A stretch of 6,640 nucleotides of DNA from Gemmatimonadales bacterium (GTDB lineage: Bacteria; Gemmatimonadota; Gemmatimonadetes; Gemmatimonadales; GWC2-71-9), in NCBI GenBank assembly GCA_025929805.1, contig JAICPP010000180.1:1-6640 (forward strand), in the 5' to 3' direction. This document shows, in pieces, positions 6,515 to 6,640 of the stretch. The first letter of the stretch is position 1, and every line of letters starts with the position of its first letter. Both the position numbers and the translations under genes were made by a program. The notes below the pieces were generated by a model, which worked only from the letters and a program-made list of their open reading frames with translations, was not told where the DNA came from and ran no database searches.

Positions 6515-6553
6515 GCTCTGGCTCACGGCCACGGCGATGGACGCAAGCATCCA
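6515..6553 (+). pseudogene. relic of a second Acg-family nitroreductase-like gene
   Basis: This stretch matches the nitroreductase-like gene at 2185-2223 in 35 of 39 positions, including the first 21 bases without a mismatch. Read in the matching frame (codons from 6516), it encodes LWLTATAMDASI against LWLTATAMNVSI in the intact gene, so the similarity holds at the protein level. Outside this core the similarity stops: the upstream frame, open back to a TAA at 6435, has no good start codon and no other Acg motif, and the downstream frame, open to the window end, does not resemble the PGLRAAVGELL part of the family. It is best explained as a degraded or truncated paralogue. A continuing frameshifted copy beyond the window, or a small local duplication, remains possible. 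Confidence 0.45.
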
Positions 6554-6640
6554 ATGGTATCGAGCAACCGCCTGCCCGACCTACCGCCTTCCCCACCTCT
6601 CCCGCCACTTTGCTACCGTGCCCGCCACCATCTACGTCGC

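Noticed and set aside
6479..6640. Plus-strand open frame from ATG 6479 to the window end
   Set aside because: It is rich in Pro, Arg, Ser and Thr as expected of a random GC-rich frame, has no good ribosome binding site, and is out of frame with the nitroreductase relic in the same stretch.

Overview
This is a GC-rich bacterial chromosomal window holding five protein-coding genes. No RNA gene, CRISPR array, insertion sequence or phage gene is visible. The large protein kinase has an N-terminal Hanks-type catalytic domain, one membrane span, a TolB/FlgO-like domain and a long TPR-like C-terminus. That architecture is very common in Gemmatimonadota, and the other genes fit such an organism. I treat this phylum as likely but unproven, because there is no rRNA or other phylogenetic marker in the window.

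Left part (1-2386): a radical SAM enzyme of the AmmeMemoRadiSam family (AmrS-like) is on the minus strand at 145-1272. It is divergent, across a 109-bp spacer, from an Acg-family nitroreductase-like flavoprotein on the plus strand at 1382-2386. The nitroreductase has a near-ideal Shine-Dalgarno sequence; the AmrS gene has none that I can see. The usual AmrS partners, Memo and AMMECR1, are not in the window.

Right part (2448-6290): three minus-strand genes form a probable operon, read from right to left. They are a 930-residue membrane-anchored Ser/Thr kinase with a TPR-like extracytoplasmic part, a 123-residue soluble protein of unknown family, and a 203-residue multi-span membrane protein of unknown family. 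Gaps are 60 bp and 6 bp, and both downstream genes have their own Shine-Dalgarno signals. The arrangement suggests a kinase-based sensory or envelope-signalling unit, but no function can be read for the two small proteins. The operon converges on the nitroreductase gene across 61 bp that contain two overlapping hairpins.

Right edge (6291-6640): about 350 bp without a convincing gene. It holds a possible kinase promoter next to a GGACCTT direct repeat. It also holds a short relic (6515-6553) that matches 35 of 39 bases of the nitroreductase gene at 2185-2223, in the matching reading frame. This points to a decayed or partial second Acg-family gene and is the most concrete unexpected observation in the window. 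The kinase/unknown/membrane cassette is the best candidate for an undescribed system, though the evidence is only gene arrangement.
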